Source of the DNA: Candidatus Avelusimicrobium caledoniensis
GTDB taxonomy: Bacteria > Elusimicrobiota > Elusimicrobia > Elusimicrobiales > Elusimicrobiaceae
Length of the DNA: 56,450 bases
Direction: 5' to 3'
Assembly: GCA_900315795.1 (NCBI GenBank)
Contig: ONAM01000006.1
Location: 1-56,450 of the forward strand
Shown here: one piece after another, positions 17,911 through 25,178 of the stretch
Layout of the letters: the number at the start of each line of letters is the position of its first letter
Numbering within the stretch: position 1 is the stretch's first letter
The notes under the pieces: model-generated
What the model was told of the DNA's origin: nothing
Database searches by the model: none
Seen by the model: the letters and a program-made list of their open reading frames with translations, nothing else
Translations under genes and position numbers: made by a program

Positions 17911-17998
17911 CAGAATAACACGAAGTTCCCCCTTGGCAGAAGATAACATCATAAGTAAACAGCGGTTTTAGGCCGCTCTGCCCGGCCCGGCGAGGGCC
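17911..17998 (+). repeat. Pilin-upstream conserved element, copy at cassette 5
   Basis: Shares CAGAATAACACGAAG and AGAAGATAACATCAT with the copy at 9121. The small hairpin is AGCGG-TTTTAGG-CCGCT (17961-17977): same loop, both arms changed together. The hairpin touching the -35 is GGCCC-GGCGA-GGGCC (17984-17998), again with compensated arms. Confidence 0.77.
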
Positions 17999-18026
17999 TT
18001 GACAAATCAAAAAAAAAAACGATAAT
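17999..18026 (+). promoter_or_regulatory. Pilin promoter, A-tract type (cassette 5)
   Basis: TTGACA (17999-18004), 16-nt spacer with 11 A (18009-18019), GATAAT (18021-18026). The 5' untranslated region is long because an 80-bp palindrome follows. Confidence 0.84.
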
Positions 18027-18054
18027 AAAGGGACGGGAAAAATAATAAATAAAT

Positions 18055-18134
18055 GTCATTCCAAACTTGATTTGGAATCTCACCTCTTTCTAAAACAACC
18101 ATAAGGTGAGATCCTGAATCAAGTTCAGGATGAC
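18055..18134. repeat. GTCAT/ATGAC-type palindromic repeat in the 5' UTR of cassette 5
   Basis: Starts GTCATTCCAAACTTGATTTG and ends with ATCAAGTTCAGGATGAC; TCTCACCT and AGGTGAGA form an inner stem. Relatives occur inside the cassette 6 leader (24194-24291) and in the gap at 24830. Confidence 0.75.
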
Positions 18135-18157
18135 AATAGTATTAAGGAGCAAACAAT

Positions 18158-18661
18158 ATGAAAGACACAAAAGCATTTACACTTATAGAATTATTGGTAG
18201 TTGTACTCATCATCGGCATTTTGGCGGCGGTGGCCTTGCCGCAATATCAAGTAGCCGTAACCAAGGCACGCATCGCTCGGCTAATGCCGTTACTGAAAAT
18301 GTTACGCGATGCACAAGAATCGTATTATTTGGCAAATGGTACACTCGCTGATACCTTTGATGCGTTAGACATGGATATCCCTACCCCCAACAGCATAACA
18401 GCCGTTAATACCCAATATGGTGAAATGGCCCACTATGCTGATTATTCCCTTAGACTACGTTCTACCAGCAAAATTGCCTATATAGAAACGGCCGATATTT
18501 TGTTGGGAATTTATTTACCGGGTTCGGCTGAAAACGCTTGCACTTCTAAAAAAATTGCTATCGTCGGGCAAAGTAAAACAACGGCTAATAAAGCAATCCG
18601 CGCGTTGGGCGGAACAATATACACAATTATTAACACCACGAATTACTATTGTGTCCCCTAA
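18158..18661 (+). CDS. Type IV prepilin-like protein, cassette 5
   Basis: 167 aa. Leader MKDTKA (Ala before the cleavage point), then [20 protein letters not shown]. The mature domain diverges from the other copies: ALPQYQVAVTKARIARLMPL, YYLANGTLADTFDALDMDIP, and no EKSR-type continuation. One Cys (ENACTSKK) plus a near-terminal Cys (NYYCVP) could form the D-region disulfide. TAAGGAG precedes the ATG. The untranslated region contains a palindromic repeat, while the leader itself is free of it. It is followed by the rpsT promoter on the same strand. Confidence 0.91.
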   Translation: MKDTKAFTLIELLVVVLIIGILAAVALPQYQVAVTKARIARLMPLLKMLRDAQESYYLANGTLADTFDALDMDIPTPNSITAVNTQYGEMAHYADYSLRLRSTSKIAYIETADILLGIYLPGSAENACTSKKIAIVGQSKTTANKAIRALGGTIYTIINTTNYYCVP

Positions 18662-18664
18662 TCC

Positions 18665-18694
18665 TTGACCGCTGCCTTACAAATTAACTATAAT
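18665..18694 (+). promoter_or_regulatory. Promoter of rpsT
   Basis: TTGACC (18665-18670), 18-nt spacer, TATAAT (18689-18694). The start codon is 36 nt downstream with a normal ribosome binding site. Confidence 0.75.
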
Positions 18695-18730
18695 ATATGT
18701 ACCGATTTTTGTATAGAGGAATTATTACAA

Positions 18731-19006
18731 ATGGCAAAATTAAAAACTGGTAGACACACTAGCGCAATCAAAGCGCAACGCCAAGCCGAAAAAAGAACTT
18801 CCGCCAATAAAGGGCTAATCAAAAAAGTTCGCTTGGCTACTAAAACCGTAAAAGCGTCCGCTGCTAAAAAGGCCGCTACGCTTAAAGACGATTTGAAAAA
18901 GGCAAATTCTTGCATTGACAAGGCCGCCAAAAAGAAAACCATTCACTGGAAAACGGCCGCCCGCAAGAAATCTCGCTTGGCTAAAGCCGCCAACAAAGCC
19001 AAATAA
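18731..19006 (+). CDS. rpsT: 30S ribosomal protein S20
   Basis: About 91 aa, very rich in Lys and Ala, as expected for S20, which binds 16S rRNA in the small-subunit body. Key blocks: KLKTGRHTSAIKAQRQAEKR, SANKGLIKKVRLATKTVK, and a C-terminal TIHWKTAARKKSRLAKAANK. The start at 18731 (MAKLKTGRH) has GAGGA about 10 nt upstream. An in-frame ATG-like start further upstream lies in the promoter and is rejected. Monocistronic, with its own promoter and a strong terminator. Confidence 0.95.
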   Translation: MAKLKTGRHTSAIKAQRQAEKRTSANKGLIKKVRLATKTVKASAAKKAATLKDDLKKANSCIDKAAKKKTIHWKTAARKKSRLAKAANKAK

Positions 19007-19023
19007 TACGGTTTTGCTAGACA

Positions 19024-19054
19024 AGACGCCCCGCGCAAGCGGGGCGTCTTTTTT
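19024..19054 (+). terminator. Rho-independent terminator of rpsT
   Basis: Perfect 11-bp stem AGACGCCCCGC/GCGGGGCGTCT, loop GCAA, then six T. Confidence 0.93.
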
Positions 19055-19097
19055 GCGCCACCGCTTTTACGCCTTACCGCCTTTTATATTAAACGCG

Positions 19098-19131
19098 CAA
19101 AAAACAACGGCAGACAAACGTCTGCCGTTGT
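19098..19131 (-). terminator. Terminator of the minus-strand envelope operon
   Basis: ACAACGGCAGAC (19104-19115) pairs with GTCTGCCGTTGT (19120-19131). On the minus strand the hairpin is followed by TTTTTTG. Confidence 0.88.
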
Positions 19132-19155
19132 TGTCCAAGCAAAAACCTTAGCAAG

Positions 19156-19704
19156 CTATTTATTTTTCTCTAGGTCCGCGCGCACTTTTTCAAACAAGTT
19201 ACTGGCCGTAGCGCGGGCCAAGAACGCTTCCCACTCCTGTTGGGTGAGTTCAAAGTCGTCCATGACCGTATAAGAGAGTTCTTTAGCAATATCTTTGCCC
19301 GTCTTGCCCAATTTGGCATATTCGTTTTCCAACTCCACGTAGCGGCTGGCAATGGCATAGTCAATTTCGTCTTGCGAATAAGCAGACGGCTCGGCAGGCG
19401 TTTTCTGTTCCTCTTGCGTAAGCGTATTGGTATCGGTAATGCCCGATACATTTTGCTCTTGCAAAGGTTCTTCGGCGGGGGTTTGATTATCCGTCGCGTT
19501 CGGCTCGGTGCGAAGCGGCTTATCGCCAGACGGAGTAAACATTTCGCCATGATCATCGGCATCTACCGGTTGGGCAATTTGGCTATCCGTTACATTGGTA
19601 ACGCGCCCCATTAAAAAGTTGGAACACGCCGACGGATTTACAATAAAATAAATACTTAGAATAATAAAAACTAAGACAGCGGCTTTAACTAAAATTTTCA
19701 ACAC
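19156..19704 (-). CDS. Membrane-anchored protein of unknown function
   Basis: 182 aa, not recognised. GTG start at 19704 with GGAGG upstream. One N-terminal hydrophobic helix (VKAAVLVFIILSIYFIV), then a low-complexity acidic, Thr/Pro/Glu-rich stretch (about 35-110) and a charged helical C-terminal part (YSQDEIDYAIASRYVELENE onward). The topology suggests an inner-membrane anchor with a periplasmic domain. Last gene of a six-gene minus-strand set beginning with the LpoB-like gene, so a role in the envelope is a guess from context only. Confidence 0.72.
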   Translation of the reverse strand: MLKILVKAAVLVFIILSIYFIVNPSACSNFLMGRVTNVTDSQIAQPVDADDHGEMFTPSGDKPLRTEPNATDNQTPAEEPLQEQNVSGITDTNTLTQEEQKTPAEPSAYSQDEIDYAIASRYVELENEYAKLGKTGKDIAKELSYTVMDDFELTQQEWEAFLARATASNLFEKVRADLEKNK

Positions 19705-19740
19705 AATTTTTCCTCCTTATTTTCTTAAATCATACAATAT

Positions 19741-20388
19741 TTATTTTACTTTTTGGGTAGCGGCATCATGACGCTGTAATTGTTGCACGCTTTGCACAAA
19801 TTGCGGATTAGACAGAATCTGTTGTACCTTTTTAGCAAAATTAGGGTCTTGCATGTGTTTAGATACCACGGCTTGTATTTGCGGGTTATCTTTCAAAAGT
19901 TGGCGGATATCCCCTTTACTAAGCGAACTTAAATCTACGGCTTGACCGTTAGTTACTTGGGATAATTCTTGGTTAAACGATTTAATTTCCGGCTCGTTTT
20001 TATAGTCTTGCACAATGGAGCGCAAGGTATCCTTGGCTTGGCGCACTTCTTCTTCGGCAGATAACGGCGCATCTTCCAAAAATACGGCTTGCGCCGCAGC
20101 GGCTTTGTCCGCAGCCGGTTTTGGCTCGGGCGCAACGCCGTTTTCTGGCAAGATATTTATACTGGTTGCGTCGGCCGGGAGCACCACCGGGGCTTGCACC
20201 AACTCGGCCTGCGGCGCAGCTAATGACACCGGCACATCTTGGAAAGAGAACGCCGCATCTGCTTGCTGTTGGCGTTCTTCTTCCCACTGGGCCACTTTGG
20301 CTTGGTAAAACTGATAGCCGCGGACCGCGCCCATATATAAGAGCGCGGTTACCATAATAACAATTAACAAGCGGCTGGTTTTTGACAT
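19741..20388 (-). CDS. Membrane-anchored protein with STI1-like C-terminal repeats
   Basis: 215 aa, family not recognised. N-terminal membrane helix (LLIVIMVTALLYMGAV), then an Ala/Pro/Glu-rich linker and a helical C-terminal region. Residues about 165-205 contain the tandem pattern KDNPQIQAVVSKHMQDPNF followed by QILSNPQFVQSVQQL, reminiscent of STI1/DP repeats of co-chaperones (NP/DP followed by hydrophobic helices). That resemblance is by eye. The neighbour FKBP isomerase overlaps its start by one base (TAATG), so a paired role in folding exported proteins is a reasonable but untested idea. Confidence 0.72.
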   Translation of the reverse strand: MSKTSRLLIVIMVTALLYMGAVRGYQFYQAKVAQWEEERQQQADAAFSFQDVPVSLAAPQAELVQAPVVLPADATSINILPENGVAPEPKPAADKAAAAQAVFLEDAPLSAEEEVRQAKDTLRSIVQDYKNEPEIKSFNQELSQVTNGQAVDLSSLSKGDIRQLLKDNPQIQAVVSKHMQDPNFAKKVQQILSNPQFVQSVQQLQRHDAATQKVK

Positions 20389-21086
20389 TATTTCACAAGT
20401 TCAATCAGTTCAATATCAAACACTAACACCGAACCCGCCGGGATACGCCCGATCGGGCGGTTGCCATAGGCGGTGTCTGACGGGCAAACAACCGTCGCGC
20501 GCGCGCCGGTTTTTAATTGTTGCACCGCTTTGGTCCAGCACGGGATCACGTCGGTCAGACGCGTTTGGAACGCTTCGCCGCGATCGCGCGAACTGTCAAA
20601 TTTCGTACCGTCAATAAGCGTACCGACGTAATGCACCTTAACCGTGCTGTCGGCTTTGGGGTTTTTGCCTTTGCCGGGTTTGGCTAGTTTCACCATAGCC
20701 CCGTTATCCAATACTTTCACGCCTTTTTCTTTTTTAAAGTTTTCCAAATACGCTTGTTGCTCGGTTTGGCGTTTGGCGGCAATGGCTTTGGCATCGTCTT
20801 GGTACTTTTGGATAATTTGCGGTTTGTATTTCTCCAAGTCGGTTTGCGGTTTTTTGTTGAGCAGTGTATCGCGCATCCCTTGAGAAACGGCCTTATAATC
20901 ATCTTCGTTATCCAAGATGAGTTGTGTTTTCAAATTATCTCCCAGCAGAAACCCGAGCGAATAGAGCATTTTGTTGCGTTCGGCCGGGTCAGCGGCGGTA
21001 GCCGCCGGCGTTTGCGGGGCGGCTTTCTCTTCAGCCCAGGCAAAAAGCGGGAAAATAAGTAACGAAAGTGCGATTATTTTTTTCAT
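20388..21086 (-). CDS. FKBP-type peptidyl-prolyl cis-trans isomerase, exported
   Basis: 232 aa. Signal peptide MKKIIALSLLIFPLFAWA, an N-terminal helical dimerisation region (about 35-125; LYSLGFLLGDNLKTQ is like the FkpA/Mip N-domain), then an FKBP domain with VKVHYVGTLIDGTKFDSSRD, VIPCWTKAVQQLKTGARATV, AYGNRPIGRIPAGSVLVFDI. The usual W in VIPGW is retained (VIPCW), so activity is plausible. Likely periplasmic chaperone/isomerase similar to FkpA or FklB. Well-placed AGGAG before the ATG. Confidence 0.92.
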   Translation of the reverse strand: MKKIIALSLLIFPLFAWAEEKAAPQTPAATAADPAERNKMLYSLGFLLGDNLKTQLILDNEDDYKAVSQGMRDTLLNKKPQTDLEKYKPQIIQKYQDDAKAIAAKRQTEQQAYLENFKKEKGVKVLDNGAMVKLAKPGKGKNPKADSTVKVHYVGTLIDGTKFDSSRDRGEAFQTRLTDVIPCWTKAVQQLKTGARATVVCPSDTAYGNRPIGRIPAGSVLVFDIELIELVK

Positions 21087-21095
21087 AAGATTCTC

Positions 21096-22034
21096 CTAAC
21101 GGGTTTTCAAATACGCTTCCAAGCGCGCGGTAATTTGTTTGGCGGCTTGTTCTCCGGCGGCTTCCATACTGCGGCGCAACGAATCGGCCGCGCGCGAAGT
21201 TCCGGCCCGTTCAAATACGTTAAAGCGGGCAATCGTTACGTCGCGGGTAGCATCTACCAAACTCACAGCCGCACTGCTGGAGCACCAAACGAGGCCTTGT
21301 ACTTTTTTGGAATCATACCCGTCCACATCGGTAATAATTTCCACGGACAGTTCTTTATCCGGGTCGGAAATATCCACCACACCAAGACCCATTTGGTTTA
21401 AAGCGTCAACAATGTGAGTAATCATCACTTTGCTTTCGCGGCCCTGCACATCCACCCCCACAAGTACGGCGGCCATTTTTTCTTTGAGCGCGTTTTTATA
21501 CGGGCGGAAAGATTCGGGTGCATATCCTTGATGATCGGGTGATAAAAATTGGTACGTTTCGTCCAACAGGGTCCGGCGCGCCACAAGCGGCTGCATGCGG
21601 TAGGCGGTGCGCAAGTCGGCCAGCGGCTCTGTGGGCGACGTAAATTGTGCGGCTAACGCCCCTAATTTACCGTCTAATTGGTTCATTTCCGGTGCTAAAA
21701 TCCTCATCGCATTGTTGCGGGAAAGTACCGCCAACGCAAAGTAATGTTTTTGCTCCGTAGATTTATCACGCCACACTTTATCCACGTTGGCGTTTGCCAT
21801 CAGGTCGGTCAGCAGGCGGTCCTTTTCCATATCCGGGGCATTTTTAATAAGCGCTTGGCGCATATTATCCAAGGCCTTTTGGGACGCGGCGTCCTTGGTG
21901 TCGCCCTCGCCCGCTACAACGTAATACTTGGCCGCGTCGTATTTAGACGTCTGATACGAAACGGTATTTTTATTCAAGCTCGTGCACGCACTAAGCATAA
22001 GCACGGCACTTAAACATACGATTATTTTTTTCAT
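21096..22034 (-). CDS. LPP20-like lipoprotein
   Basis: 312 aa. Lipobox LSAC at residues about 14-17 indicates a lipoprotein. The first domain resembles the LPP20 family seen next to LpoB-type genes: YYVVAGEGDTKDAASQKAL, a conserved 'GEG' stretch followed by helices. The rest (about 130-312) contains VDVQGRESKVMITHIVDALN and a C-terminal helix AAGEQAAKQITARLEAYLK. The function of the family is unknown. AAGGAGG before the ATG. The operon with COG3014-like and LpoB-like genes matches a known cluster, which supports the assignment. Confidence 0.8.
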   Translation of the reverse strand: MKKIIVCLSAVLMLSACTSLNKNTVSYQTSKYDAAKYYVVAGEGDTKDAASQKALDNMRQALIKNAPDMEKDRLLTDLMANANVDKVWRDKSTEQKHYFALAVLSRNNAMRILAPEMNQLDGKLGALAAQFTSPTEPLADLRTAYRMQPLVARRTLLDETYQFLSPDHQGYAPESFRPYKNALKEKMAAVLVGVDVQGRESKVMITHIVDALNQMGLGVVDISDPDKELSVEIITDVDGYDSKKVQGLVWCSSSAAVSLVDATRDVTIARFNVFERAGTSRAADSLRRSMEAAGEQAAKQITARLEAYLKTR

Positions 22035-22043
22035 AGCTCCTCC

Positions 22044-23375
22044 TTACTTTGCTGTACGGTAGTGCAGGAAAACACGTCCCCCCGCCGCTACCTTTACTTT
22101 TTCAAATGTATGCTCTGCTACTATGTTACCATATCCGTCGCGAAGTAGCAGGCGGATATCCTGTTCGCCCGGTTTAAGAAATAACCGGGTCATAAAAATT
22201 TGGGCGGGCAACGTGAACCATTGGCGCGTATCGGCTTTTTCCACCGCACTTCCCGCCACCGTTACAAATAAACCGGCCAAATCACCCCACACTTGGTTAT
22301 CTTTGTTATTAACCGCCGAATTAACCGCCTGGCTCGTAGCGGCGGCGGCCACTTGCTTGGCTACCGCGCGGGCAACGGCCCGAAACCAAATACCGGGCAA
22401 GCGTTCGTCCAAATCGGCTTTAGCGGCGGCGGCCAAATCGGCCATTTTTTGCATATTATAGCGTTGTCCGTCCTCGGTTTGCACAAACGCGGACGTAACG
22501 GTATAAAACGGTTGTTCCAACACCGGATAAGCCAGCGTAACGGCGCGACCCATAAACCCGGCTCTGAGCGCGTTAGCCACCTGTGGGGATAAACTTTCCC
22601 GCTGAGACTCTTGCGCCGTAGATAGTATGGCATACACCCGGTCCCACGCAAATTGCACGGTCGTATTGCGTTTAAGCGGCAAAACACCGTTGTAATGTAA
22701 AATAATCACTTCGCCCAGTTCGTTGTAATTGGACGGTACCACAAACTCGGGAGCGCGTACGTTTAAAAGCGACGAAAGATTTTTATACGCATTTAACGCG
22801 TTAGAACGCGAAATACGTGCGTCATCAATTTGCCCAACCGATTCAAATACCAAACTGGCAAAATATTGTACAAACGGATCGTCGTTATATCCTTTTTTCT
22901 TACTGCCGCGCAAATTGTCTAAAAACAGCACCGCCCGGCGGGCTTCCACGGCGGCATCGGACAAATTATTTTGGTCTACAAAATTTACCATGCGGTAAAA
23001 ATACGTAAGCGCGCGTTCAAAAGGGGACACGCTGTACGGTAATGTCAAATCGTTAATTGCTACGCGCCCGATTGATTGAGTAGCACTGACGGTATACAAT
23101 TCTTCAATACGCTCTTGCGCTTGGGCTAAAAGCTCGTCGCTTTTGGCGGCCTCGCCGGCATCATGCAATAAAACGGCCTCATCCAAATAAGCCAAGGCGC
23201 GGTCCTGCCGGGCATAATTTTTACGGCGTTGTGCTTCTACTTTATCGGCCGCTTCTTTAAAATTACCCGACGCGGCCATCCTGTTAATGTCGGTTTTATA
23301 ACGCAAAGAAGGCGCCGCACACGCGGAGCAAAAAACAACCAGCCCCAACAACAGGTATACGCGCGCCTTCTTCAT
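22044..23375 (-). CDS. COG3014-like lipoprotein
   Basis: 443 aa. Lipobox SACAA near residue 19. N-terminal helical, TPR-like region (residues 30-210: 'GNFKEAADKVEAQRRKNYAR', 'YLDEAVLLHDAGEAAKSDEL', 'AAVEARRAVLFLDNLRG'), then a beta-rich C-terminal half with ARAVAKQVAAAATSQAVN and the 'LKPGEQDIRLLLRDGYGN' end. This architecture is that of the uncharacterised COG3014 family usually encoded beside LpoB-like and LPP20 lipoproteins. AAGGAG before the ATG. Likely outer-membrane periplasmic face; role perhaps in peptidoglycan or secretion control (inference). Confidence 0.82.
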   Translation of the reverse strand: MKKARVYLLLGLVVFCSACAAPSLRYKTDINRMAASGNFKEAADKVEAQRRKNYARQDRALAYLDEAVLLHDAGEAAKSDELLAQAQERIEELYTVSATQSIGRVAINDLTLPYSVSPFERALTYFYRMVNFVDQNNLSDAAVEARRAVLFLDNLRGSKKKGYNDDPFVQYFASLVFESVGQIDDARISRSNALNAYKNLSSLLNVRAPEFVVPSNYNELGEVIILHYNGVLPLKRNTTVQFAWDRVYAILSTAQESQRESLSPQVANALRAGFMGRAVTLAYPVLEQPFYTVTSAFVQTEDGQRYNMQKMADLAAAAKADLDERLPGIWFRAVARAVAKQVAAAATSQAVNSAVNNKDNQVWGDLAGLFVTVAGSAVEKADTRQWFTLPAQIFMTRLFLKPGEQDIRLLLRDGYGNIVAEHTFEKVKVAAGGRVFLHYRTAK

Positions 23376-23387
23376 GTAAAAAACTCC

Positions 23388-23981
23388 TTACCACGACACT
23401 TTGCTGCGGGTAACGTATTTTTTAATTTGTTTTTGGCCGTTCCAAACGATTTTGTTCGTTTCTATGTTGATGAGTTTTAAGTTCGTCTGATAGAAAACGA
23501 GTGCTTTGGAGCCCGATTTGTCTACTACCGAGCTTAATACGCCCGAAAGCATAAAATCGGCCCCGACTTCTTGCCCGAAGGCCTTGCGGGTAGCTTCGGA
23601 AGCAAATTCGTCCTGTTCCAAACGTTCTTGGCGAATTTCGCCGCGTTCGTCTTTGGAGGCCACGAAATCTACTTTGCCCGAGTTGATCAGCGCGCGTTGC
23701 ATTTCTTCAATGAACACGCGGGTATTGATGTGTTCGGACGATTCGTTTTTGACCGTACCGACGATTACCACCGGCTCTTTGCCGCCGTTTTGGGCGAGGT
23801 ATTTAGCATACCAACCACCTTGCAAACAATCGGTAATCATTTCTTGGGCGACCATTTGCGCGTCGGTATCGTTCCAACCGCCGGACACGTCTTTAACGAG
23901 GTTTGTTTCCACCCGTTTAACTTTGGGGCCGCACGCAAACACGAACGGTACCAAGAGCAAAGCAACAAATACTTTTTTCAT
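23388..23981 (-). CDS. lpoB: LpoB-like lipoprotein (penicillin-binding protein activator family)
   Basis: 197 aa. Lipobox VFAC. COG3417/LpoB pattern: 'GGWNDTDAQMVAQEMITDCL', the VIVGTVKNESSEHINTRVF strand-helix that is diagnostic, 'LINSGKVDFVASKDER', 'EVGADFMLSGVLSSV', 'YQTNLKLINIETNKIVWNGQ' and 'KYVTRSK'. In enterobacteria LpoB activates PBP1b from the outer membrane; here a PBP partner is not in view and the family also occurs in other roles. First gene of the operon, with AAAGGAG upstream. Confidence 0.88.
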   Translation of the reverse strand: MKKVFVALLLVPFVFACGPKVKRVETNLVKDVSGGWNDTDAQMVAQEMITDCLQGGWYAKYLAQNGGKEPVVIVGTVKNESSEHINTRVFIEEMQRALINSGKVDFVASKDERGEIRQERLEQDEFASEATRKAFGQEVGADFMLSGVLSSVVDKSGSKALVFYQTNLKLINIETNKIVWNGQKQIKKYVTRSKVSW

Positions 23982-24060
23982 GCTAATTTCTCCTTTAATT
24001 TAGCGTTATTTCTATCCTATCAAATTTAACACGGCTGCGGGCCAGTTTATTGCATAGACC

Positions 24061-24103
24061 TCACGGCCGTATGCCCGTCCCGGCGAGCACCCCGGCAAGG
24101 GGG
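24061..24103 (+). repeat. Pilin-upstream conserved element, partial copy at cassette 6
   Basis: Only the promoter-proximal part is kept: GGCCGTATGCCCG followed by CGGCGAGCA and the hairpin CCCC-GGCAA-GGGG (24090-24102) next to the -35. Confidence 0.65.
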
Positions 24104-24131
24104 TTGACAAATCAAAAAAAAAAACGATAAT
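24104..24131 (+). promoter_or_regulatory. Pilin promoter, A-tract type (cassette 6)
   Basis: TTGACA (24104-24109), 16-nt spacer with 11 A (24114-24124), GATAAT (24126-24131). Confidence 0.84.
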
Positions 24132-24163
24132 AAAGGGACGGAAAAAAATATAAGGAGATTTTT

Positions 24164-24775
24164 ATGGAAAGAAAAATTCAAATAAAATTAAGACGTCATG
24201 CTGAACTTGATTCAGCATCTTCCACGCTTGATGTTTCACAAGGAAACGACAACAGCGTACGTGGAAGATCCCGTATCAAGTACGGGATGACATCCTTATT
24301 TGATAACGTGGGCTTTACGCTCATTGAATTATTAGTCGTTGTTCTTATCATCGGTATTTTGGCCGCGGTGGCGTTGCCGCAATACAAAAAGGCGGTGTGG
24401 AAATCGCGTGCGACTCAGGCATTTGCGTACGGAAAAACTTTCATGGATGCACAACGAGTTTATTATCTGGCAAATGGCTTTTATGCTACGTCTTTTGATG
24501 AACTGGCAGTGGAAACTACCGTCCAACTTCCTTGGCGGGCTGATATACACGAAGACGGACACGTGCGTCTTCAATGGATAGAAAAAAACGGAAATTCCTA
24601 TTATTTATGGAATTTTTACCCTACAATCAATAACGTTCAATACGGTTACCAATGTGCTGTACACCAAAACGCCCCCAACGCCGATTTTTTAAAAGAAACC
24701 TGTAAGAGTATCACCCATGACAACTCCCCGTCCGTTTGGGACAACGGCTGGACTGTATATCGTTTATATATATAA
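24164..24775 (+). CDS. Type IV prepilin-like protein, cassette 6, with 50-residue leader
   Basis: 203 aa. The ATG at 24164 has TAAGGAG in the normal place. Leader residues 1-50 ([20 protein letters not shown]...) end in Val-Gly before FTLIELL; residues about 11-43 are the translation of a palindromic repeat. The mature part has [34 protein letters not shown], and a Cys pair (QCAVHQ...ETCKSI). The WKSRA motif links it to cassette 10. No terminator follows; the next gene (hydrogenase) is convergent 403 bp away. Confidence 0.9.
   Translation: MERKIQIKLRRHAELDSASSTLDVSQGNDNSVRGRSRIKYGMTSLFDNVGFTLIELLVVVLIIGILAAVALPQYKKAVWKSRATQAFAYGKTFMDAQRVYYLANGFYATSFDELAVETTVQLPWRADIHEDGHVRLQWIEKNGNSYYLWNFYPTINNVQYGYQCAVHQNAPNADFLKETCKSITHDNSPSVWDNGWTVYRLYI
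24194..24291. repeat. GTCAT/ATGAC-type palindromic repeat translated in the cassette 6 leader
   Basis: Begins GTCATGCTGAACTTGATTCA and ends with ATCAAGTACGGGATGAC; inner stem CTTCCACG...CGTGGAAG. Same family as the repeat at 18055-18134, but here the reading frame passes through it without a stop. Confidence 0.8.
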
Positions 24776-25178
24776 CAATTAGTTGTCAGCAACAAGAAAT
24801 AACGACACACGCCCCTGGGACACTACGAGATCCTGAATCAAGTTCAGGATGACGTCCCAGGGGCGTGTGCATGCTTATAGAACTTAACAAGGCCGTTTCG
24901 TTATAGACTAACTTTGCAGATGTTTATATGATTTTTCAAATTCGCTTTTAGTTTGCGGGATAAACAACAGACTACCATTGCAAGAGAGAAGATGATTTTT
25001 CAGATTTGAGCCGTATTGCGCGGGCAAGTGCCCCGTATAGGCGTGGTGGTAATCACGTCAAGGGGCAGGGACGCGCAAGACGGCCAAATGTGGAAAATTG
25101 TATCGCAGGAACACGACACAAGGGCACAACGATTAGTTGTGCCCTTGTGCGTGCTTATAGAACTTAACAAGGCCGTTC
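24776..25178. repeat. Non-coding gap with two related hairpin-plus-tail units
   Basis: Unit 1 (24806-24897): a 16-bp stem CACACGCCCCTGGGAC/GTCCCAGGGGCGTGTG whose loop holds an ATCCTGAA-TCAAG-TTCAGGAT palindrome. Unit 2 (25117-25177): a perfect 14-bp stem CACAAGGGCACAAC/GTTGTGCCCTTGTG. Both are followed by the same 26-nt tail (24872-24897 and 25152-25177). Unit 2 directly follows the hydrogenase stop on the minus strand and may act as a 3' structure, but no T-run follows it. No gene is supported in the gap. Confidence 0.7.

Noticed and set aside
17607..17952. N-terminal extension of uvrC beginning at 17952
   Set aside because: The extra 56 residues translate the intergenic CCCTCACCCG repeat, and a -10 box sits 6 nt before the ATG at 17784, so transcripts would not include it.
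9121..18026. CRISPR array or phage remnant suggested by recurring upstream repeats
   Set aside because: Repeats are thousands of bases apart, not regularly spaced, and each is tied to a pilin promoter; no cas, integrase or structural phage gene is visible.
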